Origin: Salmonella enterica subsp. enterica serovar Typhimurium str. LT2
Lineage (GTDB): Bacteria; Pseudomonadota; Gammaproteobacteria; Enterobacterales; Enterobacteriaceae
Direction: 5' to 3'
DNA length: 64,000 nt
NCBI RefSeq assembly: GCF_000006945.2
Contig: NC_003197.2
Coordinates: 1,116,001-1,180,000 of the forward strand
Shown here one piece after another: positions 52,512 to 61,860 of this stretch (its first letter is position 1; each line of letters starts with the position of its first letter). The notes under the pieces are model-generated. The model was not told the DNA's origin and ran no database searches. It saw only the letters and a list, made by a program, of their open reading frames with translations. The translations under genes were made by a program, and so were the position numbers.

Positions 52512-52970
52512 TTATTTCAGGCGCTCGGCCAGATAACGCGCATAATCCGGAATAAGAATATCTACAGCGTCATTAAAATGCGGGGACTGGATGATAAAGT
52601 CCGCCGTTGAGACGTTAGTGGCGACAGGGATATTCCATACGGTGGCCAGACGCAGTAGCGCTTTGACATCGGGGTCGTGCGGTACCGCGTTAAGCGGGTC
52701 CCAGAAGAAAATCAACACGTCGATTTTCCCTTCTGAAATGAGTGCGCCAACCTGCTGGTCGCCGCCCATCGGGCCGCTCAGCATCGCATTAACGTCCATA
52801 CCGGTTGCGCGCTGGATCAGATTCCCCGTGGTGCCGGTTGCATAAAGAACGTGTTTTTCCAGCAACGGCTGATGGCGTTCCACCCAGTTCATTAACATCT
52901 GTTTGCAGTGGTCGTGAGCAACCAACGCGATATGTTTGCGCGTCGGCAAGGTGCGAGTCGTCAGTTCCAT
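52512..52970 (-). CDS. mgsA: Methylglyoxal synthase
   Basis: A 152-residue enzyme that turns dihydroxyacetone phosphate into methylglyoxal and phosphate when sugar phosphates build up. The MGS-like domain shows IALVAHDHCKQMLMNWVERH, the phosphate-binding GTTGN (about 65-69) and the catalytic Asp in GPMGGDQQVG. The C-terminus ARYLAERLK matches the E. coli form. It is cytosolic, hexameric and inhibited by phosphate in the family. Its start lies 95 bases from yccT in the same direction. Confidence 0.96.
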   Translation of the reverse strand: MELTTRTLPTRKHIALVAHDHCKQMLMNWVERHQPLLEKHVLYATGTTGNLIQRATGMDVNAMLSGPMGGDQQVGALISEGKIDVLIFFWDPLNAVPHDPDVKALLRLATVWNIPVATNVSTADFIIQSPHFNDAVDILIPDYARYLAERLK

Positions 52971-53064
52971 AATTCGATTCCGTAGTTAACCTGTCTACAG
53001 ATTACTGGAAGCGCTTGATGCTGCAAGAGAAAGAGAAAAAAATTGCGCGCTGGGACAACTCATA

Positions 53065-53727
53065 TCAAGAGGGCGGCTGTTTTTCCGCCCATTGCAGAAA
53101 ATGATGGCGTGTCTGCGGGTCGGCCAGTCGGAACCAATATTTCAGCCGCTGTTCTGTCAGAGTTTGTGATTGCGGCGGTACGGTATCAAGCTCTGAGACG
53201 TCGGAAAGTAATGTGCTGTCGTCTGCCATCATCGTGGCGAACTGAGGAAGCGAGGCGCGTTTCGCCGATTTATTATAACGCTCGGTCTCTATTTCATAAT
53301 CGACCACTTTAGCCGTAGAAGTAATGGCCAGAATATCGAGTTTTACCGGAATGGGCATGGCGTCGCCGTCCAAAAGCGCCAGACGCGGCGCCGCGTTAAA
53401 ATGCGAGGCTTCGCGCTCGTTTTCCAGCCGCGGGAGCTGGAAATTGACCTGACTTATCAGTTGGGTATCGAAACTTATCACCAGCGGCGGAGAAATATAA
53501 AGCCGCTCTTCATTACCGGGCAGGCGGATGGTTTTTTCCACCCGGAAAACGAGTTGATGCGGCCCGTTTTCCAGTTCAATGCTCTCTGCGCCGCGTAATA
53601 AAGAGCTGGACACCTTTTTGCCGTCCAGCACCAGCAGATCAACCTCATTAGACAAACGGAGCGTTGTGGCAAAAACAGTCACCGGCAAACAGAGAGCAAG
53701 GAAGGTGGCTAGCGCGCCGGTTTTCAT
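53065..53727 (-). CDS. yccT: Periplasmic DUF2057 protein YccT (CsgI)
   Basis: A 220-residue secreted protein with signal peptide [20 protein letters not shown] and the DUF2057 core ([35 protein letters not shown]). In Salmonella YccT is reported to restrain curli assembly by interaction with CsgA. It has no Cys in the mature part, fitting the periplasm. It is divergent from yccU. Confidence 0.9.
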
Positions 53728-53900
53728 AAGGTTCTCCTGTCCAAAGGCCGTCTGGCTAATAATGTATCGAAATTTTTCTTAGATCATGTTTACTAACATA
53801 TAGACATATTTTGGCGTTTTGCTCTCATACATCGGTATGGGATGAATGGTTGCTATGTCAGGTTTGTCGTACACTTTGCAAAACAGCCAGGAGAAAGATG

Positions 53901-54314
53901 ATGAAAGAGACCGATATTGCTGATGTTTTGACGTCCACTCGCACTATCGCGCTGGTAGGTGCGAGCGATAAACCCGATCGTCCAAGTTATCGGGTAATGA
54001 AATACCTGCTTGAACAGGGCTACCATGTGATTCCGGTTGCGCCAAAAGTCGCGGGTAAGACATTGCTGGGGCAACAGGGGTATGCCACGCTGGCGGACAT
54101 TCCCGAAAAAGTCGATATGGTGGATGTTTTTCGCAACTCTGAAGCTGCATGGGGCGTCGCGCAGGAAGCTATCGCCATCGGCGCAAAAACGCTATGGCTA
54201 CAGCTTGGCGTGATCAACGAACAGGCGGCGGTGCTGGCGCGGGATGCAGGCATGACCGTGGTGATGGATCGCTGCCCGGCGATTGAGATCCCTCGCCTGG
54301 GGCTGGCGAAATAA
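53901..54314 (+). CDS. yccU: CoA-binding protein YccU
   Basis: A 137-residue Rossmann protein of the CoA-binding family: TIALVGASDKPDRPSYRVMK (dinucleotide-type turn), IPVAPKVAGKTLLGQQGYAT and MDRCPAIEIPRL near the end. Biochemical role is not established. Two adjacent ATG codons (53898 and 53901) follow AGGAGA; I use the second, which gives the usual MKETDI start. The upstream frame to 53811 is leader. A bidirectional terminator separates it from hspQ. Confidence 0.92.
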   Translation: MKETDIADVLTSTRTIALVGASDKPDRPSYRVMKYLLEQGYHVIPVAPKVAGKTLLGQQGYATLADIPEKVDMVDVFRNSEAAWGVAQEAIAIGAKTLWLQLGVINEQAAVLARDAGMTVVMDRCPAIEIPRLGLAK

Positions 54315-54324
54315 AAGTTTAAAT

Positions 54325-54350
54325 GGCCGGATATCGCTTTCCGGCCTTTT
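54325..54350. terminator. Bidirectional terminator between yccU and hspQ
   Basis: GGCCGGA-TATCGCTT-TCCGGCC is flanked by AAAGTTTAAAT and TTTTAAAT, serving both convergent genes. Confidence 0.85.
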
Positions 54351-54358
54351 AAATACAA

Positions 54359-54703
<345 letters not shown>

Positions 54704-54733
54704 TTATATGAGGATACTATTCCACTTTTCAAG

Positions 54734-55945
54734 TTACATGACGCGACAGGCAAACCCTTTCAGATACAGCCCTTCCGGGTAGGTGGCGATCACCGGGTGA
54801 TCGGCGGCCTGACGGAACTGCTCTATAAATTGTACATCACGACCGGCATCTATTGCGGCATCGGCAATGATTTTCTGAAATAAATCGCTGGTCATCAGTC
54901 CGGAGCAAGAGAATGTCAGCAGTATGCCGCCCGGATTGAGCAGTTGAATCGCTAACATGTTAATGTCTTTATAGCCCCGGCAGGCGCCCATTAACTGGCT
55001 TTTATTTTCAACGAATTTGGGCGGGTCCATGATGATGACGTCGAATTTTTCGCCGTGTTCACGGTAAGCGCGCAGCAACTTAAACACGTCGTCGCGCACG
55101 AATTCGGCTTTGCTCAAGTCCAGTTGGTTCAGTTCAACGTTTTGCCTGGCGATATCCAGCGCATCCTGTGAGGTATCCACGCTGACAACCTGGCGACAAC
55201 CGCCCATTAACGCCGACACGGCAAAACCGCCGGTATAAGAGAAGCAGTTCAGTACCCGCTGATTTTCCACGTAGCGGCGCGTCGCCAGACGACTGTCGCG
55301 CTGATCAAGATAATAACCGGTTTTGTGGCCGCCCTGGATATCGACCAGCAATTTCATACCGTGTTCTTCAATTGGCAAAAGCGCAGGCGGCAGTTCGCCA
55401 GTGACCGGACCTTGCGTCAGCGCCATCCCTTCTTTTTTCCGCACGGCGACGTCGCTGCGATCGTAAATAGCGCAATCCGGATAGCATGTTTGCAGCGCGC
55501 TAATTAATGCGGCGCGTTGATATTCGGCCCCGGCGCTGAGCAGTTGCAGCACCAAAAAATGACCAAAACGATCGATAGTGACGCCAGGCAGGCCATCGGA
55601 CTCACCGGCGATCAGACGATAGCTATCCAGGCCGTCTTTTTTCGCCAGCCAGTCGCGCCACTGCTGCGCCTGGCGCAGGCGGCGGGTGAAAAACGCAATA
55701 TCAATGGATTCTGCTTTATCAAATGTCCAGACGCGCGCGCGGATCTGGGAGGCTGGTGACCAGGCGCCGCGTGCTAACCACTTTCCCTGATGGTCGACGA
55801 TATCGATAGTTTCACCGAGGTTGGCTTTGCCTTCCAGACGGGATACGGCGCCGGAAAAGACCCATGGGTGGCGGCGGAGTAAAGATTTTTCTCGCCCTTT
55901 GCTGAGGACTAAACGGGGATATTGCGGAAATGTAGATTCAGTCAT
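54734..55945 (-). CDS. rlmI: 23S rRNA m5C1962 methyltransferase RlmI
   Basis: A 403-residue SAM-dependent enzyme. The N-terminal PUA domain (LSKGREKSLLRRHPWVFSGA) binds RNA; an EEHGMKLLVDIQGGHKTGYY element and the Rossmann core (NCFSYTGGFAVSALMGG, then IIMDPPKFVENKSQLM) follow. It methylates C1962 of 23S rRNA. The start at 55945 (MTESTFPQYPRLVL) is a few residues longer than the E. coli form; 52 additional open upstream codons are not coding-like. Confidence 0.95.
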   Translation of the reverse strand: MTESTFPQYPRLVLSKGREKSLLRRHPWVFSGAVSRLEGKANLGETIDIVDHQGKWLARGAWSPASQIRARVWTFDKAESIDIAFFTRRLRQAQQWRDWLAKKDGLDSYRLIAGESDGLPGVTIDRFGHFLVLQLLSAGAEYQRAALISALQTCYPDCAIYDRSDVAVRKKEGMALTQGPVTGELPPALLPIEEHGMKLLVDIQGGHKTGYYLDQRDSRLATRRYVENQRVLNCFSYTGGFAVSALMGGCRQVVSVDTSQDALDIARQNVELNQLDLSKAEFVRDDVFKLLRAYREHGEKFDVIIMDPPKFVENKSQLMGACRGYKDINMLAIQLLNPGGILLTFSCSGLMTSDLFQKIIADAAIDAGRDVQFIEQFRQAADHPVIATYPEGLYLKGFACRVM

Positions 55946-56159
55946 GCGGAGTAACCTCTCACAAACAGTGACGCGAGCCGGATGATAGTTCCAGCCTGGG
56001 ACCGTGAAAACGAAATGGCGCGTAGGGTAGCACAGATGAGAGGGGCAATCACCAGCGTATGGCGGTGAGCGTTTCTGCACAAAATAGAATCGTAAAGGCA
56101 CAGTTTCTTCAGCGGACGCTTTTTATAGTGTTATTTCTTTACACGAAGAAGGAAATACA

Positions 56160-56708
56160 ATGAAAACAGTCTTCTCTTTGACCGCAGCCGCAATGATGGC
56201 ATTGAGTGGCGGCGTATCTGCCGCGTCGGCGTTTAGCCTCAGTAGCGCGGATATTCCGGCGGATTTTCGTTTAACGCAACAGCACGTCTTTAAAGGATTT
56301 GGTTGTAGCGGAGAAAATATTTCGCCGCAGCTGAGCTGGCGCAATCCGCCTGCCGGAACCAAAAGCTACGCTATTACCGTCTTCGATCCTGATGCGCCCA
56401 CCGGAAGCGGCTGGTGGCACTGGACGATGGTGAATATTCCTGCGCAGATTCACGACCTGCCGACGGGGGCTGATAAAAAAACGTTACCCGCCGGAGTGGT
56501 GCAGGGACGTAATGATTTCGGTTATGCTGGCTTTGGCGGCGCCTGTCCGCCGCCGAGCGATAAGCCTCATCGCTATCAGTTTACTGTGTGGGCGCTGAAT
56601 ACGGCAACACTGCCGCTCGACAGTGAGTCAAGTGGCGCGTTGGTAGGGTTTATGCTGAACGCGCATGTGATTGCGAAAGCAAAATTCACGGCCACATACG
56701 GAAGATAA
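56160..56708 (+). CDS. Periplasmic PEBP-family protein (YbhB/YbcL-like)
   Basis: A 182-residue phosphatidylethanolamine-binding-protein-family member with a signal peptide (MKTVFSLTAAAMMALSGGVS, cleaved near SAASA). The ligand-site motifs are DPDAPTGSGWWHWTMVNIPA and GGACPPPSDKPHRYQFTVWA. YbhB/YbcL-type proteins are often kinase- or protease-inhibitor-like in name, but their real function in bacteria is unclear. An AraC-type regulator starts 16 bases after the stop, likely co-transcribed. E. coli K-12 lacks this pair between rlmI and acyP as far as I recall. Confidence 0.82.
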   Translation: MKTVFSLTAAAMMALSGGVSAASAFSLSSADIPADFRLTQQHVFKGFGCSGENISPQLSWRNPPAGTKSYAITVFDPDAPTGSGWWHWTMVNIPAQIHDLPTGADKKTLPAGVVQGRNDFGYAGFGGACPPPSDKPHRYQFTVWALNTATLPLDSESSGALVGFMLNAHVIAKAKFTATYGR

Positions 56709-56724
56709 AACAGAGGACGGCACG

Positions 56725-57513
56725 GTGCAGGAGATGCATATTCGACATCAGGATCTTACGACGGCAGAGGTGCGTTCCAGTCATCTGCACCGTTTGCATC
56801 GTGTTACGCTTTTTTCCGCCGCTATCTGCCATATTACGCAGGGCAGTAAAGTCATCATTCAGGATGATAGCCGCCTTGTCGCCGGGCCTGGCGAGTTGAT
56901 TATTATCCCGGCGAACACGCCGCTGGAGATTATTAATCAGCCTGCGCAGAACGGTTTTCGCTCCGACCTGTTATTACTTTCACCGGAGATTATTGCTCGC
57001 TTTAAAACGATGTACGTTCAGGATTATCCACCGGCAAACCTGACATCGCTGTGTACCCCGATGAGCCGTAGCCTGACATTTATGTGGGAGAACGTGTTGG
57101 ATGCTGTGCGCCAGGGGTTGCCCGTTGGGCTACAGGAACATCAGGCGATGGGGTTACTGTTAGCGCTTTTACATGATGGCGCGGCGGGACCACTGCTTAT
57201 TGAACGGCGTTACACCCTCACGGAGCAGGTGCGGCAACTGATTATGCTCTCGCCTGCTAAGCTATGGACAGCCCAGGAGATAGCCCGCCGTCTTGCTATG
57301 GGAACATCGACGTTGCGTCGGCGTTTGCAGCGTGAATCGCAGAGTTATCGACAAATTGTTGAAGAGGTGCGCATGTCCTGCGCACTTTCTCAACTGCAAT
57401 CGACGACGCTGCCAATCGGCGAAATAGCGCTACGGTGCGGCTACCTGTCGGGGTCGCGATTTACGGCCAGATTCCGCCAGCATTATGGGTGTCTGCCCAG
57501 TCAGGTACGTTAA
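56725..57513 (+). CDS. AraC-family transcriptional regulator
   Basis: A 262-residue regulator from GTG 56725, chosen for its GAGG eight bases upstream; ATG 56734 is another choice with poor spacing. The N-terminal cupin-like part (VIIQDDSRLVAGPGELIIIP) would sense a signal, and the C-terminal double helix-turn-helix shows WTAQEIARRLAMGTSTLRRR and the AraC signature IALRCGYLSGSRFTARFRQH. It lies directly after the PEBP gene, so it may control it or a distant regulon. Target and effector are unknown. Confidence 0.85.
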   Translation: MQEMHIRHQDLTTAEVRSSHLHRLHRVTLFSAAICHITQGSKVIIQDDSRLVAGPGELIIIPANTPLEIINQPAQNGFRSDLLLLSPEIIARFKTMYVQDYPPANLTSLCTPMSRSLTFMWENVLDAVRQGLPVGLQEHQAMGLLLALLHDGAAGPLLIERRYTLTEQVRQLIMLSPAKLWTAQEIARRLAMGTSTLRRRLQRESQSYRQIVEEVRMSCALSQLQSTTLPIGEIALRCGYLSGSRFTARFRQHYGCLPSQVR

Positions 57514-57561
57514 GTATGTCCTGTATGAGCCTCCACCGTTGATTATGAAAGGAGAACCATC

Positions 57562-57843
57562 ATGTCGAACGTCTGCATTATCGCCTGGGTTTATGGTCGC
57601 GTTCAGGGAGTCGGGTTTCGCTATACCACGCAGCATGAGGCGCAGCGGCTGGGGTTAACCGGCTATGCGAAGAATATGGATGACGGAAGCGTAGAAGTGG
57701 TGGCCTGTGGCGACGCGGCGCAGGTGGAAAAACTCATCAAGTGGCTGAAAGAGGGCGGGCCGCGCTCTGCTCGTGTGGACAAAATCCTCACTGAACCGCA
57801 CAGCCCTCGCGAGACGTTAACAGGCTTTAGTATTCGGTATTAA
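57562..57843 (+). CDS. acyP: Acylphosphatase
   Basis: A 93-residue acylphosphatase, [20 protein letters not shown] at the start. The phosphate cradle GRVQGVGFR with its Arg, and the catalytic Asn of [13 protein letters not shown], are both present. It hydrolyses acyl phosphates such as carbamoyl- and 1,3-bisphosphoglycerate. It is convergent with tusE with a four-base stop overlap. Confidence 0.95.
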
Positions 57844-58169
57844 ATACATTTTACCGGCTTGGGCAGACCGGCGATTTTGGTCGCTTGCTTTGCCGGGCCT
57901 TTCGGGAACAGACGATACAGATAGCGGCTATTGCCTTTTTCTTCGCCGAACTTATTCGCCATCGCTTTTACCAGCATTCGGATGGCGGGAGAGGTATTAA
58001 ACTCCAGGTAAAATTCGCGCACGAAGCGCACGACTTCCCAGTGTTCCGCAGAGAGCTCAATGCCTTCATTGGCGGCGATAGCGACTGCCAGCGCTTCACT
58101 CCACTGCGTCGTCTCTTTCAGATAGCCTTCGCTATCAGTACTGATTTCTTTACCTTCAAAGATCAACAT
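57840..58169 (-). CDS. tusE: Sulfurtransferase TusE
   Basis: A 109-residue DsrC/TusE protein that accepts sulfur from TusBCD and passes it to MnmA for 2-thiouridine in tRNA. The penultimate Cys in LPKPVKCI is the persulfide site, and [20 protein letters not shown] plus [20 protein letters not shown] are family landmarks. The start is ATG 58169. It converges on acyP. Confidence 0.96.
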
Positions 58170-58208
58170 AACGTTTCACTGCGTAATCAACACGGACGGC
58201 AGTGTAGC

Positions 58209-58237
58209 AAAAAATAAAGCCCTGCATAAGCAGGGCT
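58209..58237 (-). terminator. Terminator of yccA
   Basis: Read on the minus strand, AGCCCTGC-TTAT-GCAGGGCT is followed by a T-rich run. It lies 19 bases after the yccA stop. Confidence 0.85.
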
Positions 58238-58255
58238 GGAAGAGGGGAATGTCGA

Positions 58256-58915
58256 TTAGTCGCGGCTGGCGAAGCCCAGAATGCTGAGCAGGCTGACAAA
58301 GATGTTGTACAGCGAAACGTACAGACTGACGGTCGCACGAATATAGTTGGTTTCACCGCCGTGAATGATGTTACTGGTTTCATACAGGATAGCGCCCGAG
58401 GAAATCAGGATAAACACCGCGCTAATCGCCAGGTGCAATGCAGGCAGTTGCAGGAAAATATTCGCCACCATACCAATCAGCACGACGACGATCCCGGCCA
58501 TTAACATACCGCCCAGGAAAGACATATCCTTACGGGTGGTCAGAACGTAAGCGGAGCAGCAGAAAAATACTAACGCGGTTCCACCCAGCGCCAGGCCAAT
58601 GACATCGCCCATGCCTGCTGACAGATAGGCGTTAAGAATCGGGCCCAGGATATAGCCGAGGAAGCCGGTAAACGCAAAAGCAGACAGGATACCGACCGGC
58701 TTATTGGCGGTTTTATAGGTCAGGAACATCAGCCCATACATACCGACCAGCGTCAGAATCAGGCCGGGGGAGGGCAGCATCAGTACCGTACTGGCTGTCG
58801 CGGTAATTGCGGATAAAGCCAGCGTCAGGCTCAACAGAAAATAGGTGTTGCGCAGTACTTTGTGCGTACTCAGTAGCGAGCTACGATCACGCGATGATGT
58901 AATGATACGATCCAT
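58256..58915 (-). CDS. yccA: FtsH-modulating membrane protein YccA (Bax inhibitor family)
   Basis: A 219-residue protein with about seven membrane helices of the BI-1/TMBIM family (TASTVLMLPSPGLILTLVGM; LGGTALVFFCCSAYVLTTRK; LYNIFVSLLSILGFASRD at the C-terminus). YccA is both a slow substrate and modulator of the FtsH protease, and shields SecY when translocons jam. The N-terminal about 20 residues (MDRIITSSRDRSSLLSTHKV) are the part FtsH grips. Start is ATG 58915. Confidence 0.95.
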   Translation of the reverse strand: MDRIITSSRDRSSLLSTHKVLRNTYFLLSLTLALSAITATASTVLMLPSPGLILTLVGMYGLMFLTYKTANKPVGILSAFAFTGFLGYILGPILNAYLSAGMGDVIGLALGGTALVFFCCSAYVLTTRKDMSFLGGMLMAGIVVVLIGMVANIFLQLPALHLAISAVFILISSGAILYETSNIIHGGETNYIRATVSLYVSLYNIFVSLLSILGFASRD

Positions 58916-59268
58916 TAGTCACTCTCTTATGACAGATGTAATTAATAAAGGAGAATAATAAAAACAGTCACTGTCACCCAGTGGTTTTACCCATCTTTAC
59001 GCATTCGTTTACGTTTAGTTTCCTTAAGAGATTTCAGGTGATTACCGTCGTTAAAACGGTCTGCTCATGCCTGGCGCTACGCCATAAAACAGGCGGCAGC
59101 GCCAACCACGCGTTACCGATAAAAAAATCGCTAATCACAGCGGTGAAACAGTGGAGGCGATCAATACGTATTCAGCCAGTTTTGTGTTGAAGAAATGGTC
59201 AATGTGCCGCTATTTCAGGCAATTAACGAAATTTTGCCTGTTTTTCACGCAAACGAACACATTCGGTC
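58916..59268. other. Spacer between yccA and serT
   Basis: No gene is evident. It must hold the yccA promoter at its left edge. The rest contains low-complexity and partial repeats without a clear reading; an open frame at 59151 runs over the serT gene itself and is not coding. Confidence 0.6.
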
Positions 59269-59297
59269 TTTACATGGCGCACCGGGATGTTTATAGT
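59269..59297 (+). promoter_or_regulatory. serT promoter
   Basis: TTTACA at 59269-59274 and TATAGT at 59292-59297 are 17 bases apart, followed by a GC-rich GCGCCT discriminator, as in stringently controlled tRNA promoters. The tRNA begins 13 bases later. Confidence 0.85.
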
Positions 59298-59309
59298 GCG
59301 CCTCATTCC

Positions 59310-59397
59310 GGAAGTGTGGCCGAGCGGTTGAAGGCACCGGTCTTGAAAACCGGCGACCCGAAAGGGTTCCAGAGTTCGAATCTCTGCGCTTCCGCCA
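59310..59397 (+). tRNA. serT: tRNA-Ser (anticodon UGA)
   Basis: An 88-base tRNA with the long variable arm of serine tRNA: GGAAGTGTGGCCGAGCGG start, anticodon loop CTTGAAAA (TGA), variable arm CGACCCGAAAGGGT, T-arm GGTTCGAATCTC-like and 3' CGCTTCCGCCA. It reads UCA/UCG/UCU-type codons. The gene is the attachment site used by SPI-5; a terminator hairpin follows. Confidence 0.97.
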
Positions 59398-59401
59398 GAT
59401 T

Positions 59402-59440
59402 AAACAAGGGGTTACCGAAAGGTAGCCCCTTTGTTTTTTT
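59402..59440 (+). terminator. Terminator of serT
   Basis: ACAAGGGGTTACC-GAAA-GGTAGCCCCTTTGT followed by T-run. It fits a strong tRNA terminator. Confidence 0.85.
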
Positions 59441-59535
59441 AGGCGCTATAGAATATAGTTAGAAAATACTGTTAGAATATTTCCCGAAAAAACGGACTAC
59501 GCGAGTCTTTAGTTTCTTTTCGTTTCCCGATGTGT

Positions 59536-60216
59536 CTATTTATTGAAGATGTAGACCATTCTGGGAGGTGAAGGATGCCCCATCTCTTTCAGAATAATGT
59601 TGGTATATTCGACAACAGGGCCTCTTGGATGATTTTCTTCTTTATCCTGAAGATGGGTCAGGGCATGTACAACTTCATGAATAAATGAACGTTTTGTGTC
59701 AAAAAGTTGTCTTCCTTCGTTACTTTCATAATGTTCGGTATATGAATCATCAGAATCGTCCAGATTGAGACAAATAACTTTCCTGCCTTCTGAAAGTTTG
59801 AAGTGTTCCTGAGCCACGGTAGTTTCAAAGGCTTCGCCTGCCCCCAGTAGCCAGCGCTGCTCCACATCATGTAGTTCTTTTTCATATGCGTAATTCATCA
59901 GTCTGCGGAATGTTTCGCTTTGGGTATACGCATTTTGAAGTACGGAGGATAGTTCATCGTAGCATTCGTCATAAGTGTCGTCATCAATTTCTGTATCAGG
60001 GTCTATTCCACCCGCGCCTGAGATAAGGTACTCCACCACACACTCTGGCTCCAGACGGAATTCACTGTTTATGGCAAGGCTGTCATGAGCAAGGCGTAGC
60101 CGTGAGGGGTTTGGTGCATGTTCGGGAATATCGGGGAAAACAGGTGTATCTGCGGTATTTAATCTATATGTGGATACTCCGCTTTGAGGTATTAATCTGT
60201 AGGTGACCGGAAGCAT
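59536..60216 (-). CDS. pipA: Effector PipA, zinc metalloprotease
   Basis: A 226-residue SPI-2-linked effector of the PipA/GogA/GtgA family that cleaves NF-kB RelA and RelB. The zinc motif is HEVVH in FIHEVVHALTHL at about 180; further residues DKEENHPRGP may bind near the active site. There is no signal peptide. The gene is the first of SPI-5 after serT, on the opposite strand. AT-rich codons contrast with yccA and serT surroundings. Confidence 0.95.
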   Translation of the reverse strand: MLPVTYRLIPQSGVSTYRLNTADTPVFPDIPEHAPNPSRLRLAHDSLAINSEFRLEPECVVEYLISGAGGIDPDTEIDDDTYDECYDELSSVLQNAYTQSETFRRLMNYAYEKELHDVEQRWLLGAGEAFETTVAQEHFKLSEGRKVICLNLDDSDDSYTEHYESNEGRQLFDTKRSFIHEVVHALTHLQDKEENHPRGPVVEYTNIILKEMGHPSPPRMVYIFNK

Positions 60217-60437
60217 AACTTCTTATTTCCTGACTACAATTATGAATTATTTAAATTAAACAATAATAGTGTTTTTAGTTAATGTGCCACATACAGGTAA
60301 CGCTATGATTCAGACAAAGCCAACAAGTAATACGCTGAAAATGTTATTTATAATGAAACTTAGGGGCGGGGTTTATTTAATAAAACAAGGGGGCCTCTGT
60401 TTGAATACTTCTTGTTTATAAAATCCCTTTATCTCGA
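60217..60437 (-). promoter_or_regulatory. Upstream region of pipA
   Basis: AT-rich spacer between pipB and pipA. It likely carries SsrB-linked promoter elements for pipA; no gene is seen. Confidence 0.4.
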
Positions 60438-61313
60438 CTAAAATATCGGATGGGGGAAAAGAGTTCTATCATTGTAATCCGGGAGTGGAGTAGGGGTATG
60501 TTGACTACCTGTCAGATCGGCTCCTGTTAATGCTTTCGCTAAAGTTAGAGCTATCTTATCTAATTTCGCACCATTTAGTTTGGTGTCAGTTAAGTCTGAG
60601 CCGAATAGAATTGCAGCGGTTAAGTTTACACCGGACATGTTAGCGCAAGTCAGGTCTGCGTGAGTCAGGTTTGCTTTAGTCATGTTTGAACCCATTAGAT
60701 TTACAGCGTGTAGATTTGCACAACACAAATTTGCACCGACTAAATTTACATTAGATAGAGTTGTTTCACGGAAATCTGCATTAGAAGCATCTATTTTTGA
60801 CAAATCTTCCCCCTGGAAATCTTTATGAGCCAGGTTTACTCCGCGCAGGTTCAGAAAACCATCCTCGGTTATAAGTGAATCAGGCTGTTGTATATTATGT
60901 TTACTCATCAGTTTTAACATTCGACATACATTCCAAAATCTCTCACTATCAACTTTATCCGTTACAGTTTTTCCATTTTTGTTCACTTCAATAATGACCA
61001 TGGGATCCGTATTTTCGGATGCTGCTCCACATGACAGACATATAGTACACCCGTTGACATCCTCCAGAAATATTTTATTACCATCGAAGAAAGCATTTTT
61101 ATTTACATATAATAATGATGTGGTCAGTTTTCCAATTACCTCCCGAAACCATCTTTCATTGCTTCTTCTTACTCCACCACAGGTAAAAAAATTGACAAAC
61201 CATTCCAGTATACCGCGTGGTGAAGTTGCACTTTTCATTGCTTCTTTCGTACCGGTACCGGCCGCATGCAAATATCTTAATATATTTTCTGGGGACGCGT
61301 TAGTTATTGGCAT
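60438..61313 (-). CDS. pipB: Effector PipB, pentapeptide-repeat protein
   Basis: A 291-residue SPI-2 effector. The N-terminal about 130 residues direct type III export. Residues about 170-270 contain pentapeptide repeats of the A(D/N)LXX type (DASNADFRETTLSNVNLVGA; LTHADLTCANMSGVNLTAAI), which fold as a right-handed quadrilateral helix. PipB localises to the Salmonella-containing vacuole and its filaments. The C-terminus ends DRTLFPHPIF. Upstream about 210 bases are AT-rich. Confidence 0.95.
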   Translation of the reverse strand: MPITNASPENILRYLHAAGTGTKEAMKSATSPRGILEWFVNFFTCGGVRRSNERWFREVIGKLTTSLLYVNKNAFFDGNKIFLEDVNGCTICLSCGAASENTDPMVIIEVNKNGKTVTDKVDSERFWNVCRMLKLMSKHNIQQPDSLITEDGFLNLRGVNLAHKDFQGEDLSKIDASNADFRETTLSNVNLVGANLCCANLHAVNLMGSNMTKANLTHADLTCANMSGVNLTAAILFGSDLTDTKLNGAKLDKIALTLAKALTGADLTGSQHTPTPLPDYNDRTLFPHPIF

Positions 61314-61524
61314 TTTGATTCCTTCTTATGGAAGTGAGCCGACTCCTTATAGGTGTGAGTCAAGTCACATTTATACAAGGAATAATAAAAAAAGATATAA
61401 GGTGATTTTTGTATTTAGAGCTTTGGTTGAGTATGAGTAGGTGTCTGGCATCTGACAAGAGGCGATGATATCTGCCATAACGGTGAAGCAGAAGTAATAT
61501 CACCCGTGAATAATAAGATTATCC
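61314..61524. promoter_or_regulatory. Upstream region of pipB
   Basis: AT-rich DNA between pipB and the small open frame. It includes the pipB ribosome site and presumably an SsrB-regulated promoter. No gene is visible here. Confidence 0.4.
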
Positions 61525-61851
61525 TTGCTATTGACTTCCTTCATTTCCAGCATAGCTTACGCTTCATCATCATTGAATAAACAATTAAGTTTGTTGAGCG
61601 AAAATTTACTTAAAGAAAAAATAATAAGCACCAATATTTTTTGCAGTATTTCAACTTATACCAGAATAAATGCGCGTAGATGGCGTAAAAACCTGATGAG
61701 CAGGAATACTTACACACTAAAAATGCTCCCGCAAACAGAGCAAAATGAGAGAGATGAACGTTTGCCCCTTACATTTCCACCAAAGATTCTGGTCTTGTCT
61801 CTTGTAAAGGGCATACGTATCGCGTTTTATCTCATTAAGAAAGTATGTTGA
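61525..61851 (+). CDS. Uncertain small frame with a signal-peptide-like start
   Basis: A 108-codon plus-strand frame opening TTG (MLLTSFISSIAYASSSLNKQ). The first about 13 residues look like the end of a secretion signal (cleavage after AYA), but only a short hydrophobic stretch precedes it because the frame is closed by TGA 18 bases upstream. The GTG-started MNNKIILA reading lies in another frame, so a one-base change may have split a signal peptide. The rest is basic (RINARRWRKNLMS) with no family I recognise and ends FYLIKKVC. Expression and reality as a gene are doubtful. Confidence 0.35.
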   Translation: MLLTSFISSIAYASSSLNKQLSLLSENLLKEKIISTNIFCSISTYTRINARRWRKNLMSRNTYTLKMLPQTEQNERDERLPLTFPPKILVLSLVKGIRIAFYLIKKVC

Positions 61852-61860
61852 CGTATTAAA

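Noticed and set aside
59151..59462. Plus-strand open frame running through serT
   Set aside because: It spans a complete tRNA gene, its promoter and terminator, so it cannot be a real protein gene.
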